Assembly: GCA_947374485.1 (NCBI GenBank)
Contig: CANCCF010000018.1
Location: 1-41,988 of the forward strand
Length of the DNA stretch: 41,988 nt
Source of the DNA: Comamonadaceae bacterium
GTDB taxonomy: Bacteria; Pseudomonadota; Gammaproteobacteria; Burkholderiales; Burkholderiaceae_C
Direction: 5' to 3'
The notes under the pieces were generated by a model. The model did not search any database and had not been told where the DNA came from. It saw nothing but the letters and a program-made list of their open reading frames with translations. Position numbers and translations under genes: made by a program. Positions 40,621 to 41,988 of this stretch are shown here, one piece after another (positions within the stretch are counted from its first letter, which is position 1; each line of letters starts with the position of its first letter).

Positions 40621-41229
40621 TCAGTGCTTGCAATCCGGCCCGTGGCCAGGGTCGCTTGTGTGGCCATGTCCGTGGCCATGGGCCTCTTGCGCATGCGGTT
40701 CATGGCCGTGGTGTTCGTGCGCGCCGTGATCGTGATCGTGGTCATGCGCATGGCCATGGCCATGGCCGTGCCCGCCCGTCGCGTAGGCTCCGTTTTCCGG
40801 CTCGAAGGGTGCGTTCACGTCCGTCACGATGAGGTGCATGGCGCGCAACATGTCGGCCAGCACATGGTCGGGCTCGATCTGCAGGAAGTCGGGCTTGAGT
40901 TCGATGGGCACATGGCGGTTGCCCAGGTGGTAGGCCGCGCGGATCAGGTCGAACGGCGTGCCGTGCTGTGGGCAGTGGGTGATGCGCAGCACCTGCTGCG
41001 GCGCAGCCCACACCTGGATCAGCGAGCCGTCTTCGGCCAGCAGTACATCGCCGCCGCGCAGCACGGTGCCGCGCGGCAGAAACACGCCGATGGAGCGGCC
41101 GGCCGAGTCGGTGGCTTCAAAACGGCTTTTCTGGCGCAGGTCCCAGTCGAGCTCGATGGTGCTTGCGCGTTTGAGCAGCGGGGCGGCCAGGCCCCGGCCT
41201 TGGGGGATGCGTTTGCTGGTTTGAATCAT
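40621..41229 (-). CDS. ureE: Urease accessory nickel metallochaperone UreE with long His-rich tail
   Basis: The 202-residue UreE has the N-terminal peptide-binding domain (LLKRASTIELDWDLRQKSRF, VFLPRGTVLRGGDVLLAEDG) and the metal-binding domain (AYHLGNRHVPIELKPDFLQI). The last 50 or so residues hold 19 histidines (HGHGHGHAHDHDHDHG and following), a nickel store. It follows ureC after a 111-base gap with nothing recognisable. No typical ribosome site precedes ATG 41229. Confidence 0.95.
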   Translation of the reverse strand: MIQTSKRIPQGRGLAAPLLKRASTIELDWDLRQKSRFEATDSAGRSIGVFLPRGTVLRGGDVLLAEDGSLIQVWAAPQQVLRITHCPQHGTPFDLIRAAYHLGNRHVPIELKPDFLQIEPDHVLADMLRAMHLIVTDVNAPFEPENGAYATGGHGHGHGHAHDHDHDHGAHEHHGHEPHAQEAHGHGHGHTSDPGHGPDCKH

Positions 41230-41340
41230 GGAGGTCACTTGTCGGTTGGTGTATTCGCGGCTAAATTCGCCCGTGTTATACCTTTTAGCAAGCCAACCAA
41301 CAGCGCACTTGAAGCGCAAGCCTGTTGCCAAGCCCCAAGG

Positions 41341-41988
41341 TCAAAACAAAAAGTACCGCTGCGCCAGCGGCAAACTCACGGCCGGCTCACAGGTCAGCAA
41401 GTGCCCGTCGGCGCGCACCGAGTAGGTTTGCGCATCGATCTCCATGGTCGGCAAGTAGCTGTTGTGCACCATGTGCTGCTTGCGCACACCGCGGATGTTT
41501 TTCACCGCGCTCACATTTTTTGCCAGACCAAAGCGCTCCTGGATACCGGCATGCATTCCGGCTTGCGACACAAAGGTCAAAGAGCCACGGGTGAGCGCCC
41601 CGCCATAGGCGCCGAACATGGGGCGGTAGTGCACGGGCTGCGGGGTCGGAATCGACGCATTGGGGTCGCCCATGGCGGCAAACGCAATGAAACCGCCTTT
41701 GAGAATCAGCGCAGGCTTGACACCAAAGAAGGCCGGTTTGTAGACCACCAGGTCCGCAAACTTGCCGACCTCGATGCTGCCCACCTCGTGGCTGATGCCG
41801 TGGGCAATGGCCGGGTTGATGGTGTATTTGGCGATATAGCGCTTGACGCGGAAGTTGTCGCTGCGCGATGTGTCGTCGCCCAGAGATCCCCGCTGCGCCT
41901 TCATCTTGTGCGCGGTCTGCCAGGTGCGGATGATGACCTCGCCCACGCGGCCCATGGCCTGGCTGTCGCTGCTCATCATGCTGATGGC
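41341..41988 (-). CDS. ureC: Urease alpha subunit UreC, C-terminal part (partial)
   Basis: The visible 215 residues are the C-terminal part of the catalytic subunit (full length near 570). They include the SSDSQAMGRVGEVIIRTWQT stretch, AKYTINPAIAHGISHEVGSI and the end HNSYLPTMEIDAQTYSVRAD to PLAQRYFLF. The active-site lysine and most nickel ligands lie outside the window to the right, with ureA, ureB and ureD expected there. Confidence 0.97.
   Translation of the reverse strand, partial: AISMMSSDSQAMGRVGEVIIRTWQTAHKMKAQRGSLGDDTSRSDNFRVKRYIAKYTINPAIAHGISHEVGSIEVGKFADLVVYKPAFFGVKPALILKGGFIAFAAMGDPNASIPTPQPVHYRPMFGAYGGALTRGSLTFVSQAGMHAGIQERFGLAKNVSAVKNIRGVRKQHMVHNSYLPTMEIDAQTYSVRADGHLLTCEPAVSLPLAQRYFLF

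Noticed and set aside
40621..40780. CRISPR-like or tandem repeat array
   Set aside because: The repetition is the His-codon tract of the UreE tail; there are no repeat-spacer units.

Overview
The window is chromosomal DNA from a high-GC betaproteobacterium. Gene order around spoT, rpoZ, gmk, yicC, rph, rdgB and hemW, the type II secretion gene order, and the CCCCCGAGGGGG-type palindromic repeats all point to Burkholderiales, most likely Comamonadaceae. No rRNA, CRISPR array, phage gene, transposase or insertion sequence was seen. There is one tRNA, tRNA-Ser(UGA).

Left region (1-5704, all minus strand): a nitrogen-scavenging block. A BMP-family binding protein and a permease cut by the window edge belong to one ABC importer. 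Upstream of them lies a tight four-gene unit: an allophanate-hydrolase-type amidase, then AtzG-, AtzE- and AtzH-like proteins, which resemble the cyanuric acid/biuret pathway and the Hpx oxalurate genes. Both units carry the same 16-bp operator-like sequence, so importer and hydrolases are probably co-regulated. The right edge (39249-41988, minus strand) holds urease genes ureG, ureF, ureE and the end of ureC.

Centre-left (5976-22036): housekeeping genes. These are an acyltransferase, a nitronate monooxygenase, greB, spoT, rpoZ and gmk, then yicC, a Ser/Thr kinase overlapping a PP2C phosphatase, rph, rdgB, hemW and a CBS-domain protein. A large secreted 5'-nucleotidase-type lipoprotein and a small secreted protein sit between gmk and yicC, which are often neighbours.

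Centre (22055-25310, minus strand): three exported proteins in the order DUF3443, DUF2844, DUF3443. Read directly, both DUF3443 proteins look like two-lobed pepsin-type aspartic proteases carrying lipoprotein signals. They lie just downstream of gspF. This is the best candidate in the window for an undescribed system.

Centre-right (25343-37708): a type II secretion cluster, gspG-H-I-J-K-L-M-N-D-E on the minus strand with mostly overlapping genes, gspC divergent on the plus strand, and gspF split off by about 1.4 kb that holds two plus-strand genes. gspE carries an in-frame TGA exactly where a zinc-ligand cysteine is expected. The machine may therefore be inactive in this strain, unless the base is an error or the codon is recoded.

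Right (37738-39235): a bile acid:sodium symporter-like transporter, a small conserved-looking protein and tRNA-Ser, leading into the urease genes. Many large open frames antisense to these genes are high-GC shadows and are not listed.
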